Assembly: GCA_937136425.1 (NCBI GenBank)
Contig: CAKZON010000085.1
Location: 1 to 64,000 of the forward strand
DNA from: an uncultured Crocinitomix sp.
Lineage (GTDB): Bacteria; Bacteroidota; Bacteroidia; Flavobacteriales_D; Crocinitomicaceae
Reading direction: 5' to 3'
Length of the DNA: 64,000 bases
Both the position numbers and the translations under genes were made by a program. The notes beneath the pieces are model-generated. The model was not told the origin of the DNA. It saw only the letters and a list, made by a program, of their open reading frames with translations, and did no database searches. Below, one piece after another: positions 53,899 to 62,951 of the stretch; within the stretch, counting starts at the first letter, position 1, and each line of letters starts with the position of its first letter.

Positions 53899-54735
53899 CT
53901 ATTTTACAATAATTCGATCGTTTTTATTGTCATAATTGATGTGGTAAACACCTGGCTGTAAATTAGCATAACTCACAGATGAATTAAACCCTTTCTTTAC
54001 AATATTACCATATGCATCAAAAATTTCGTATTTCGTTTTAGCTGTTTTTCCGTCAACCAAAAACTCAATTACTTTAGTGTCTTTAATTACATTTAGTTTA
54101 GGTTCGCCAGACACTTTAGAATTAAAAGTAACTGATTGTGATACCCTTTTCTTACTAGTATTGTCAATTTGCGATACACGAATTGTATTTTCACCAGAGT
54201 GCGGTAAAACGTTAAACGTATAGTTTGACAATTCAGGCAATCCAGTACCACTCACTTCACCAATAACCACCCACTTATTCCATTTATACTGCTCAATTAA
54301 ATAATTTAACTTACCAGACTCATCTGTTGTTGACCACGTTAAAACCCCATCAGGAGTGCACGCTATTTCTTGTAAAACAAATGTACTAGCTGGGCGCAAT
54401 ACTTCAGGATTTAAAAGCTTTGGTCTGCATCCTTCATCATGTTCAAAAACAATAATTACTTCTTGCCCAATTTCAATATCATATTCGCTTAAATCGATTT
54501 GAAAAGCACTTGCATAAATATCAACTGGAATTACATCTCCATTCAAGGTAACTTTGTTAATACAAAATCCAAAACCGTCTTCATTTGCGGGGCTTTGAAC
54601 GTATAATTTTTTCCCTTGATAATGACCTTCAATTGAAAAATTTGCATGAGAATTAAAAGAAACCCCAAGGAATAGAACAGTCAAGACAAAAAGTCTTTTT
54701 ATCCATTCACTTTGATATAATTTCACAACCTGCAT
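53899..54735 (-). CDS. secreted protein with sorting-domain-like C terminus
   Basis: A protein of 278 aa. After a signal region (RLFVLTVLFLGVSFNSHA), Ig-like strands are followed by a C-terminal KYEIFDAYGNIVKKG...LQPGVYHINY...IIVK pattern, the usual look of a type A type-IX-secretion sorting domain. It is probably exported to the cell surface. Confidence 0.65.
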   Translation of the reverse strand: MQVVKLYQSEWIKRLFVLTVLFLGVSFNSHANFSIEGHYQGKKLYVQSPANEDGFGFCINKVTLNGDVIPVDIYASAFQIDLSEYDIEIGQEVIIVFEHDEGCRPKLLNPEVLRPASTFVLQEIACTPDGVLTWSTTDESGKLNYLIEQYKWNKWVVIGEVSGTGLPELSNYTFNVLPHSGENTIRVSQIDNTSKKRVSQSVTFNSKVSGEPKLNVIKDTKVIEFLVDGKTAKTKYEIFDAYGNIVKKGFNSSVSYANLQPGVYHINYDNKNDRIIVK

Positions 54736-54806
54736 ATTACTTTTCTTTATATATATAAGTCTTTAAACGGGATAAAGATACAAATAGTTGATGGATAAGG
54801 CAAAAA

Positions 54807-54836
54807 AAGCACCTCAAGTCAATTCCTGAAGTGCTT
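54807..54836 (-). terminator. terminator of the DUF3078 gene
   Basis: On the minus strand AAGCAC-TTCA pairs with TGAGGTGCTT, one mismatch, followed by TTTTTTT. Confidence 0.7.
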
Positions 54837-54858
54837 CTATTGAATGTTTTAATCGAGT

Positions 54859-55842
54859 TTATTGATCAAATTTCCAAGATAAACCTAATCCAAATACTTC
54901 TTTAAATTGAACGCGTGGCCCAACAGTTGTATTACCTGATTCATCTGTGATACTAACATCTACATCATCATCATAAATCAAATGTGTAGAAACCGTTGCA
55001 GATAAAAATTTCCATAATTTAATCTCCAACAAGTTTTCCCAATTCACATCAATTCGAGACGGGTTTTCAATGTAATTTGAGAACAAGTCTAATTTAGTTG
55101 TGAACGTAATGTTCGGCGCCAATTTAGTTTTGTATTTCATTCTCATATATCCCCCAAACTCAGGACGGAATTTTTTTCCTGAAAAATACAGTCCAGTAGT
55201 TTGGTCTATACCAGCCGGTTTAACACCGAATGAACCTGCATTAGCCAATAAAGTATCATTTACAAATGTTAATTTGGCTGTAATTGGTGCTACAAACAAA
55301 CTAAACTCAGTATCTTCCTTCATAGTTGGTTTATAATCCATCCCGATTGCTGTTAACCAATATGCAGGAGCTAAAAATCCTGAAATTTCAGTTACATTAT
55401 CATCAGGACCATAACCAGCAGTGGTTTGAGTTCTAAAATTAGTTAATGCTGCATAATACCATGAATCAGATGCTTTCTGTCCAAATTTTGAAGTTAAATC
55501 AACACGGTCATCCGTTTTTATCCACTTCTCATCAACATTAAACAATTTCTCACCTTGATTCAATAATCCGTATCCAAAGTCCAAAGAGTTTTCCCAAGTC
55601 ATTGAACCTTTTTTCAAGTTAGCATACAATCCAAATAAACTATTTATTGAAACAGAATTTTGTCCCCCAGCTACCCAATTTGTTAAGCTTACTTGTGAAC
55701 CGTTAAGGCTAAAGTATCCACCTTTTTTCCAACCGTCAACGGTATCCTTGCTCACTTTCACTAAATCTTCCTCTCCCTCAGTGATTTGGCCATATGCCAT
55801 AGTTGTTGCCAAACCAATGGCTAACATTAGTACTCTTTTCAT
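54859..55842 (-). CDS. DUF3078 outer-membrane protein
   Basis: A protein of 327 aa. Signal MKRVLMLAIGLATTMAYG; DGWKKGGYFSLNGSQVSLTN and NWVAGGQNSVSINS are the hallmark start of DUF3078; the rest is an outer-membrane barrel ending in LGLSWKFDQ. Function unknown. Confidence 0.85.
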   Translation of the reverse strand: MKRVLMLAIGLATTMAYGQITEGEEDLVKVSKDTVDGWKKGGYFSLNGSQVSLTNWVAGGQNSVSINSLFGLYANLKKGSMTWENSLDFGYGLLNQGEKLFNVDEKWIKTDDRVDLTSKFGQKASDSWYYAALTNFRTQTTAGYGPDDNVTEISGFLAPAYWLTAIGMDYKPTMKEDTEFSLFVAPITAKLTFVNDTLLANAGSFGVKPAGIDQTTGLYFSGKKFRPEFGGYMRMKYKTKLAPNITFTTKLDLFSNYIENPSRIDVNWENLLEIKLWKFLSATVSTHLIYDDDVDVSITDESGNTTVGPRVQFKEVFGLGLSWKFDQ

Positions 55843-55867
55843 TCGATTATAATTTGTGTTGTTTTAT

Positions 55868-56293
55868 TTACTTTTTCAGCAAATCTCTAATTTCACCTAA
55901 CAATACTTCTTCTTTTGAAGGTGCTGGTGGAGCTGCTGGAGCTTCTTCTTTTTTCTTTTTTGCTTTGTTGGCTGCTTTTACCATCATAAACAATACAAAC
56001 CCAACAATTACTAAGTTGATGATTGCATTAATCCAATTACCATACATAATTGCATTTTCTGCAACTGCTGGAATTACCGTACCGTCAGCTGCAACGCCTT
56101 CAGCTACACCTTCTGTCAATATGTATTTCATTTCTGCAAAATCTGCTCCTCCTGTAAAATGCCCTACAATTGGCATCATGATATCATTCACAAATCCCTT
56201 TACAACAAGGCTTACTGCACCTGCTAGAATTACTGCAATTGCTAAGTCTAGCACATTACCAGTAAGTATAAATTTCTTAAATTCTTTTAACAT
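55868..56293 (-). CDS. mscL: large-conductance mechanosensitive channel
   Basis: A protein of 141 aa. FKKFILTGNVLDLAIAVILAG (TM1) and YGNWINAIINLVIVGFVLFM (TM2) are typical of MscL, with a Lys-rich then Ala/Pro tail and a final amphipathic helix LLGEIRDLLKK. It releases solutes on osmotic downshock. The periplasmic loop is slightly longer than in E. coli. Confidence 0.92.
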   Translation of the reverse strand: MLKEFKKFILTGNVLDLAIAVILAGAVSLVVKGFVNDIMMPIVGHFTGGADFAEMKYILTEGVAEGVAADGTVIPAVAENAIMYGNWINAIINLVIVGFVLFMMVKAANKAKKKKEEAPAAPPAPSKEEVLLGEIRDLLKK

Positions 56294-56486
56294 ATTGATT
56301 GGTTTTAAAATGGTTTACAAGGACGAATGTACGGAATTTGGAGTATACAATAAAACGATTTATCGTTGAGTTGTATCACTAAGCCGACGAAAGACCTTAA
56401 TCGAATTAAATAAGTTGATTTCAACAAACCAAAAAAAATTGAAATCTGAGTAAAAAAAATGTTATTTTTAGGCTCCAAGGCTATCA

Positions 56487-58358
56487 ATGAAGGAAACGGA
56501 TTTCATAAAACAGAACAAGAAGAAGTGGGCGAGATTCGAAAAATTATCTTCGAATAAGAGCAATGATCCTGATGAAGTATCTGAATTATTCACTGAAATC
56601 ACTGAAGACTTATCATATGCCAGAACATTTTATCCGCGCCGATCGGTTCGGGTTTATTTAAATCAACTTTCGCAGGGAGTATTTACCAGCCTTTATCGAC
56701 AACGCAAACAGCCCATTGGTAATTTCATCAAATTTTGGAAAGAGACCGTTCCACTTGAGGTTTATCGTGCACGCCGCAACATGCTAGCAGCATTTTTGTT
56801 TTTTGTTTTGGCGGTTATTGTTGGTGTCGTATCACAACACTATGACGGCAATTTTGCAAGCATAATTTTAGGTGACCATTATATTGCAATTACTGAAGAG
56901 AACATAGCAAACAACAATCCTTTGGGTATTTATGGCGACTCTCCAGGCGGCTCCATGTTCTTTCAAATTACCGTCAACAATATTCGAGTTGCATTTTACG
57001 CCTTTGTTGGAGGAATCTTATTTACACTGGGTACTTATTGGGTAATGCTCCAAAACGGAATTATGCTAGGCGCATTTCAATGGTGGTTTAAAGGTAAAGG
57101 ACTTTTATTTGCTTCCTTTTTAGGCATATGGATACACGGCGCTTTTGAAATTTCTGCCATTGTAATTGCAGGTGCTGCTGGTTTAACGGTTGGTAATGGT
57201 ATTATATTTCCTAAATCCTACTCGCGAGTGCAGTCTTTAGTATTTGCAGCAAAAAGAGGTTTGGTAATAATGTTGAGCCTCATTCCGTTTTTCATAATGG
57301 CTGGTGCTTTAGAAAGTTTCGTTACACGGTGGTATAAAGAAATTCCAGTAATTATAAAAATGTTGATCATATTTGGTTCATTTGGAATCATTATCTTCTA
57401 CTATGTTATTTATCCATTTATGGTGGCCAAAAACCACCCTGATAAAATAGAGGTTAAGGAAGTACCCCGTTTTATTCCGAAACGAAAAATCAATTGGTTT
57501 AAAATTCGTAAACCTGGCGAAATTTTCACTGATACATTTACACTGCTCATTAGCAATATGTCCCGTTTGTCTCGCATTTTCTTTAATGTGATTGCGCCAT
57601 TTATCATTGCATTGGTTTCCGTTATCTTTTACATAGAACACCAGCGGTTTAACTATACAATGATTTGGTATCAAACCTTTGGAACTTTATTTGGCACAGG
57701 GAATGATTTTCAATTTTATAAACTATTTGGTTGGTGCGTACCATTTGCCATGCTCATTGCAGCTGCTTATTTCGTTATAATTGATAAACGAGAAGATAAT
57801 TTGCTAAGAAATTATTTAAAATTTATGGTAAAGCATTTCATTTGGCTTTATTTATATGCACTACTCATATACAGCATCTTCTTATTCTCACCTGGGGTTC
57901 TTTTACTATTCGTCATTCTAGTTGCCCCATTTTTAAACGCTATTCCTTCAATTATTATTCATGAAAAAAAGGATTTTTTCACTGCCTTTAGTCGCTCGTT
58001 TGACCTTGGCAAAGGTGGTTATGGAGACTCATTGGTATCCTTTTTAGCATTAGTTGCCATTACAGTTATTTTCTTCTTTATACTTCATAACCCTATTGCG
58101 GGATTAATGATGATAATAGATGATTTTTTACGCCAAACATTAATCACCGTTGTAGATGGATATAGCATAGTTATAGCTGTTGTTCATGTCGCTATTTATA
58201 TGCTTTATTTCTTTATGATGTTTAGTATTTGCATGATCTCTTTTTCATTGAATCACCATTCTGTTCTAGAACGAAAAACTGCCAAGGGCTTGTATGAACG
58301 ATTGGAGAAATTTGGAAAAAGAAACCGTAGCTATGAAACTGAATTAGATTTTGACTAA
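56487..58358 (+). CDS. SpoIIM-family membrane protein with fused C-terminal domain
   Basis: A protein of 623 aa. The first 320 residues match stage II sporulation protein M-type proteins of the phylum (KETDFIKQNKKKWARFEKL, then several membrane helices and the IWIHGAFEISAIVIAGAAG motif). The last 300 residues add a second multi-helix domain, usually a separate gene. First gene of the MoxR/DUF58 operon; its stop overlaps the next start (TTG). Confidence 0.75.
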   Translation: MKETDFIKQNKKKWARFEKLSSNKSNDPDEVSELFTEITEDLSYARTFYPRRSVRVYLNQLSQGVFTSLYRQRKQPIGNFIKFWKETVPLEVYRARRNMLAAFLFFVLAVIVGVVSQHYDGNFASIILGDHYIAITEENIANNNPLGIYGDSPGGSMFFQITVNNIRVAFYAFVGGILFTLGTYWVMLQNGIMLGAFQWWFKGKGLLFASFLGIWIHGAFEISAIVIAGAAGLTVGNGIIFPKSYSRVQSLVFAAKRGLVIMLSLIPFFIMAGALESFVTRWYKEIPVIIKMLIIFGSFGIIIFYYVIYPFMVAKNHPDKIEVKEVPRFIPKRKINWFKIRKPGEIFTDTFTLLISNMSRLSRIFFNVIAPFIIALVSVIFYIEHQRFNYTMIWYQTFGTLFGTGNDFQFYKLFGWCVPFAMLIAAAYFVIIDKREDNLLRNYLKFMVKHFIWLYLYALLIYSIFLFSPGVLLLFVILVAPFLNAIPSIIIHEKKDFFTAFSRSFDLGKGGYGDSLVSFLALVAITVIFFFILHNPIAGLMMIIDDFLRQTLITVVDGYSIVIAVVHVAIYMLYFFMMFSICMISFSLNHHSVLERKTAKGLYERLEKFGKRNRSYETELDFD

Positions 58359-59175
58359 ACCACTTACCATAGCGCTATTATTATGCTCTTGCCTATCTTT
58401 TGGACAGAATGATGAAATCTATGACCATGGCTTAGATCAAAATAAATGGCAAGACATTCGAGATGGAATTCGTTATGAAGGCCAGGAGGATGGACCAGGC
58501 CGACAATGGACATACGAATCTAATGAAGCCTATGAAAGAGAGCGCCGTTTATACGAGCGCGGCGAGGGCGGTGGCGGAAGTGGCGGCAATGGATATGGCG
58601 GTGGCGGCGGAGATGGTGCTGGTGATCGATATGACGGCGCAGAAAGTCGTCCACAACAACAAAGTTCTCCACCACCAAGAAGTTCAAATTATAGCTCTCC
58701 TAGTTTTGGTGGACTTTCTTGGTTAGGCTACCTTTTACTTGGGGTATTTGCAGTTGGACTCATGTACCTCATTTATTATTTATTTGTGAATGCAGAACGC
58801 AAAGGCTCAAAAATTAAAATTGGGGAAGGCAATTTCAATATCGAAGATGTAAATCCAACCGAAATTCCACTTACAGAGCTACAACGACTATTACAAGAGG
58901 CTTTAGCAAAAAAAGATTATAGAGGCGCGGTTCGAATCTACTTTATGTTCATTGTCAGAGATTTAGCCGAAAAGAAACATATTAAATGGGAAAAGGAAAA
59001 AACTAACTTCCATTATTTGCGCGAAATGTCAGGTAAAAACGAATTTGAAGACTTTAATATTTCCGTTAGCTATTTTGAAATTATTTGGTACGGAAAAAGA
59101 GAATTAGATGCTGACAAGTTTGAACAGGTCAAGCCAAATTTCACACGTTTTCTAGATAAATTGGGGGTTAAATAA
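58351..59175 (+). CDS. DUF4129 membrane protein
   Basis: A protein of 274 aa starting with TTG, overlapping the previous stop. Signal-like start (PLTIALLLCSCLSFGQ), a glycine-rich linker, a membrane helix (WLGYLLLGVFAVGLMYLIYY) and the C-terminal DUF4129 domain (LQEALAKKDYRGAVRIYFMF). Part of the operon with MoxR and DUF58. Confidence 0.8.
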   Translation: MTKPLTIALLLCSCLSFGQNDEIYDHGLDQNKWQDIRDGIRYEGQEDGPGRQWTYESNEAYERERRLYERGEGGGGSGGNGYGGGGGDGAGDRYDGAESRPQQQSSPPPRSSNYSSPSFGGLSWLGYLLLGVFAVGLMYLIYYLFVNAERKGSKIKIGEGNFNIEDVNPTEIPLTELQRLLQEALAKKDYRGAVRIYFMFIVRDLAEKKHIKWEKEKTNFHYLREMSGKNEFEDFNISVSYFEIIWYGKRELDADKFEQVKPNFTRFLDKLGVK

Positions 59176-60468
59176 TTGAATAAGTACGGTAAAATAGCAA
59201 TTGTTGGTGGTGCAGTACTTTTATTAGTAGCCCTACTCTATTTCTTTGGTTTTAGAGAGAAAAGTGAAACCTATATTACAGATGACTGGAGTATGACCTA
59301 TGATCCGGCAGACAAAGGACCATATGGCACATATATGCTTAAAGAGTTATTAGATACCACAGGACTTTTTGGCAATTTCTTAGAATTGGATGATAATTTG
59401 GAAGAGATTTTAGAAGATGATCCAGATGTAAATGACATCTATTTCTTTGTTGGAGGTGAAAACTACTTATCAGATTCATCTACTAACTTTTTAATGGACT
59501 TTATTCGGTCTGGAAATACTGGTTTTATATCAACCGAAGAATTTCCTTACACTTTACTTAACCTGATTTGCTATAATCCAGATGACATATTTGCTACAGA
59601 AGTCATAGATTCCTCACAATATTTCAAATTTGAGCATGATAATTTTAGAGGTAAGCGCTATGAGTTCAAGTTTATCCATAATAATAAAGTGCAACAAAAA
59701 ACTTGGGACTATTTTGACCCAGAAGCCTTTTATGTTTACATGGAAGGAGACACCGTTGTAAACTTAGGATCAAACAATCATGCACAAATCAACTTTATTA
59801 AAATAAAGTATGGAGAAGGTCAACTTTTCTTACACTCTAACCCCTACGTATTTACTAATATTAGTATGATGAAACGTGATGGGTTTCAATATGCCGAAAA
59901 TGTATTGCGACATATACCACCAGGACGCGTACAGTGGGACAAATACAACCTTAAATATCATTATAAGCGATCGCAATCAGGAAACGGTGACGGAAATTCA
60001 GGCGGTGGAGATGGTGAAAAGCGGGAAAGTATTTTACAGTTTATCATGAATAATCCTCCCCTCTTATGGGCTTTTTTAATTCTATTAATAGGAGCTGTAT
60101 TATACGCACTTTTTAAAGGAAAAAGAATGCAAAAAGTTGTTCCTCCAAGCGAATCAAAAGAAAACATGTCCTTGCAATATATTAACACGTTGTCTTCTTT
60201 ATACTTACAAGAAAAGAAACACAATAAATTGATTAAATTAAAGCAAAAAACCTTCCTTAATTTTATTGCAGAGCACTACTATATACAAAGCAATAAACTG
60301 GATGATAAATTCTTTACGAAAGTGGCCATTAAGTCACACATACCTAAAGATGAGATAATAGATATATTTAATACATTTAATCGACTTGAAAGTACGATAG
60401 AAGTATCAGACCAAGAGTTGATTGAATTGCACCAAAAAATTGAACTATTTTACAAAAACTGTAGATGA
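59176..60468 (+). CDS. DUF4350 membrane protein
   Basis: A protein of 430 aa, TTG start, directly after the previous stop. An N-terminal helix, the DUF4350 domain (MTYDPADKGPYGTYMLKELL), a second helix near 300 and a cytoplasmic C-terminal part. Operon partner of MoxR. Confidence 0.8.
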   Translation: MNKYGKIAIVGGAVLLLVALLYFFGFREKSETYITDDWSMTYDPADKGPYGTYMLKELLDTTGLFGNFLELDDNLEEILEDDPDVNDIYFFVGGENYLSDSSTNFLMDFIRSGNTGFISTEEFPYTLLNLICYNPDDIFATEVIDSSQYFKFEHDNFRGKRYEFKFIHNNKVQQKTWDYFDPEAFYVYMEGDTVVNLGSNNHAQINFIKIKYGEGQLFLHSNPYVFTNISMMKRDGFQYAENVLRHIPPGRVQWDKYNLKYHYKRSQSGNGDGNSGGGDGEKRESILQFIMNNPPLLWAFLILLIGAVLYALFKGKRMQKVVPPSESKENMSLQYINTLSSLYLQEKKHNKLIKLKQKTFLNFIAEHYYIQSNKLDDKFFTKVAIKSHIPKDEIIDIFNTFNRLESTIEVSDQELIELHQKIELFYKNCR

Positions 60469-61604
60469 TGGAAGAAAATAATAACGATCAACCTCAAGAA
60501 AATAACCAAGAGCAAGAAAGCAATGTTAACCCAATAGGTGCGAATGAAGATCAATCCGTAACTCCTGAGCACAGTGCTACAGATTTACCTATTGCAGATA
60601 AAATTGAGCAAGGCTCTTATGCCTCTGAAGCCAGTTCGCTATTTACTCCAGGGTTAAATTTGGGCTTTATTAATAAAAAGGTAACAGCCACACGTGAGCA
60701 GATTGGAAATTTTGTGATTGGACAACATGAAATGGTTGATTTATTGCTTATCTCAATTTTCTCAAATGGACATGTATTACTTGAAGGTGTGCCGGGAGTT
60801 GCAAAAACCTTAACGGCCAAAGTTTTGGCTAAAACACTTTCTGTTGATTTTTCCAGAATCCAGTTTACTCCAGACTTAATGCCTTCGGATGTTATAGGAA
60901 CATCAGTTTACAATATGAAAGATGGAACGTTTAGCTTTATGCAAGGTCCCGTATTTTCAAATATTGTATTGATTGATGAGATTAATCGTGCACCAGCAAA
61001 AACACAAGCAGCCTTGTTTGAGGTAATGGAAGAACGCCAAATATCTTATGACTCTAAGGTCTATAAAATGAGTTTCCCGTTTTTGGTTTTAGCCACTCAA
61101 AATCCAGTTGAACAAGAAGGAACATATAATTTACCAGAAGCACAATTGGACCGTTTCTTATTTAAAATTAAAATTGATTATCCGTCTTTGGCAGATGAGC
61201 ATGAAATATTGAAACGCTATAAAAACAATATCAAATCTCCTTCTTTAGATGACGTAAAATCAGTTTTCACCGCTGCAGATTTACAGGAAATTCAAGATTT
61301 AGTTGAGAAAGTAAGAATTGAAGATCAAATATTAAAATACATTGCTGAAATCACCAATGCAACTAGAAACCATGCCAGATTATATTTAGGAGGTTCACCA
61401 AGGGCTTCATTATCTATGTTAAAATCTGCCAAAGCATTTGCTGCCATTCGCGGGCGCGACTTCGTAATTCCGGATGACGTTCAATTTGTAGCGCCACACG
61501 TATTAAACCACCGTTTAATTATGACGCCAGAAGCAGAAATGGAAGGCATGTCAATTGAAGAATTAATTAAAGAAATTGTTCACGAAATAGAAGTGCCTAG
61601 ATAG
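60465..61604 (+). CDS. MoxR-family AAA+ ATPase
   Basis: A protein of 379 aa. An acidic Gln/Asn-rich 60-residue lead precedes the AAA+ core: EGVPGVAKTLTAK (Walker A), LIDEINRAPAKTQ (Walker B) and ATQNPVEQEGTYNLPEAQLD (sensor region). MoxR proteins act as chaperones with DUF58/VWA partners, here the next gene. Its ATG overlaps the previous stop. Confidence 0.9.
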   Translation: MMEENNNDQPQENNQEQESNVNPIGANEDQSVTPEHSATDLPIADKIEQGSYASEASSLFTPGLNLGFINKKVTATREQIGNFVIGQHEMVDLLLISIFSNGHVLLEGVPGVAKTLTAKVLAKTLSVDFSRIQFTPDLMPSDVIGTSVYNMKDGTFSFMQGPVFSNIVLIDEINRAPAKTQAALFEVMEERQISYDSKVYKMSFPFLVLATQNPVEQEGTYNLPEAQLDRFLFKIKIDYPSLADEHEILKRYKNNIKSPSLDDVKSVFTAADLQEIQDLVEKVRIEDQILKYIAEITNATRNHARLYLGGSPRASLSMLKSAKAFAAIRGRDFVIPDDVQFVAPHVLNHRLIMTPEAEMEGMSIEELIKEIVHEIEVPR

Positions 61605-61613
61605 GCTTATTAG

Positions 61614-62942
61614 ATGCGAATATTTAGCGGGCTTTTCCTATCATATCGGTTTTTTATAGCGTTGATTATTGTCGCGTTTGTTTTTGTGTACGGCTTTGTA
61701 TCTCCTATATTCTTTGTAGTTGGTCAAGGTTTACTCGTATTAGTTTTATCCATTCTTTCACTTGAAATTTTTATTCTATTTGGAAAGAAAAAACCAGTAA
61801 AAGCAACTCGAAACTTGGTTAATCCGCTTTCATTAGGAGATCAAAATAAAATAGAAATTGTAGTTCAAAACAATTACAACTTTAGTGTTTCGGCGATTAT
61901 TTATGACAATGCACCTGTCCAGTTACAATTGCGTGACTTAAGCTTTAGTGATACACTTTTGCCCAATAAGATTAAATCATTTACCTACAAAATTAGACCC
62001 ACTGAGCGCGGTGAGTATAAGTTTTCTGATATTTTCATTTACGTCTCAACCTTGACTCATTTTGCACAGCGCAAAGTGATCGTAAAATCAGCAGAGAAGG
62101 TTGCAACCTATCCGTCAATCATTCAAATGAAGCAATACGAATTAAAAGTATTTGCTAAAACCGCCATGTCGGGTATAAAAAAAATTAGACGACTTGGACA
62201 TAACAATGAATTTGAGCAGATAAAAAATTATGTACAGGGAGATGATTTTAGAACTGTAAATTGGAAAGCAACTAGCCGCCGTAACGAACTAATGGTCAAT
62301 CAATATCAAGACGAACGTGCGCAGCATATCTATTCTATTATTGATAAGAGTAGAAGTATGCGAATGCCGTTTGATGAATTAACCTTGTTAGATTACGCAA
62401 TTAATTCAACCTTGGCGTTTTCAAATATTTGCTTGCGAAAAGGAGACCGTGCTGGATTGATGACTTTCTCAGATAAATTGGGTAGTAAATTAGCTGCAGA
62501 AAGATCTGGCAAGCAATTGCAGCGCATCATGGAATTGCTATACAAACAAAAAACACGGTATTTAGAAGGGAATTATGAAATATTATTTCATGGCATTCGC
62601 AACCATATTAAAGGCAGAAGTTTGTTAATGTTGTATACTAACATTGAATCGGAATATGCTTTAAAAAGAATTTTACCATTGCTAAAGCGTATTAACCAAT
62701 TACACGTGCTTTGTGTTATTTTCTTTGAAAATACAGAAGTTGCCAAGGCCGCACAAATGGAACCTGTTTACGTTCGAGATATCTATTTCAAAACTTTTGC
62801 TGAAAAATACGGAATGGATAAAAAGAAGATTGCTTTAGAACTACGCAAAAACGGAATTCAAACAGTTTTAACTACACCTGAAAAACTAACGGTTGACACC
62901 ATTAATAAATATCTTGAATTAAAAGCAAGAGGTGTTATTTAA
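61614..62942 (+). CDS. DUF58 domain protein
   Basis: A protein of 442 aa. Two N-terminal membrane helices, then the DUF58 signature (GDDFRTVNWKATSRRNELMV) and a VWA-like part (YSIIDKSRSMRMP). It completes the MoxR operon and is convergent with the gliding-associated gene. Confidence 0.9.
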   Translation: MRIFSGLFLSYRFFIALIIVAFVFVYGFVSPIFFVVGQGLLVLVLSILSLEIFILFGKKKPVKATRNLVNPLSLGDQNKIEIVVQNNYNFSVSAIIYDNAPVQLQLRDLSFSDTLLPNKIKSFTYKIRPTERGEYKFSDIFIYVSTLTHFAQRKVIVKSAEKVATYPSIIQMKQYELKVFAKTAMSGIKKIRRLGHNNEFEQIKNYVQGDDFRTVNWKATSRRNELMVNQYQDERAQHIYSIIDKSRSMRMPFDELTLLDYAINSTLAFSNICLRKGDRAGLMTFSDKLGSKLAAERSGKQLQRIMELLYKQKTRYLEGNYEILFHGIRNHIKGRSLLMLYTNIESEYALKRILPLLKRINQLHVLCVIFFENTEVAKAAQMEPVYVRDIYFKTFAEKYGMDKKKIALELRKNGIQTVLTTPEKLTVDTINKYLELKARGVI

Positions 62943-62951
62943 ATAATGCTG

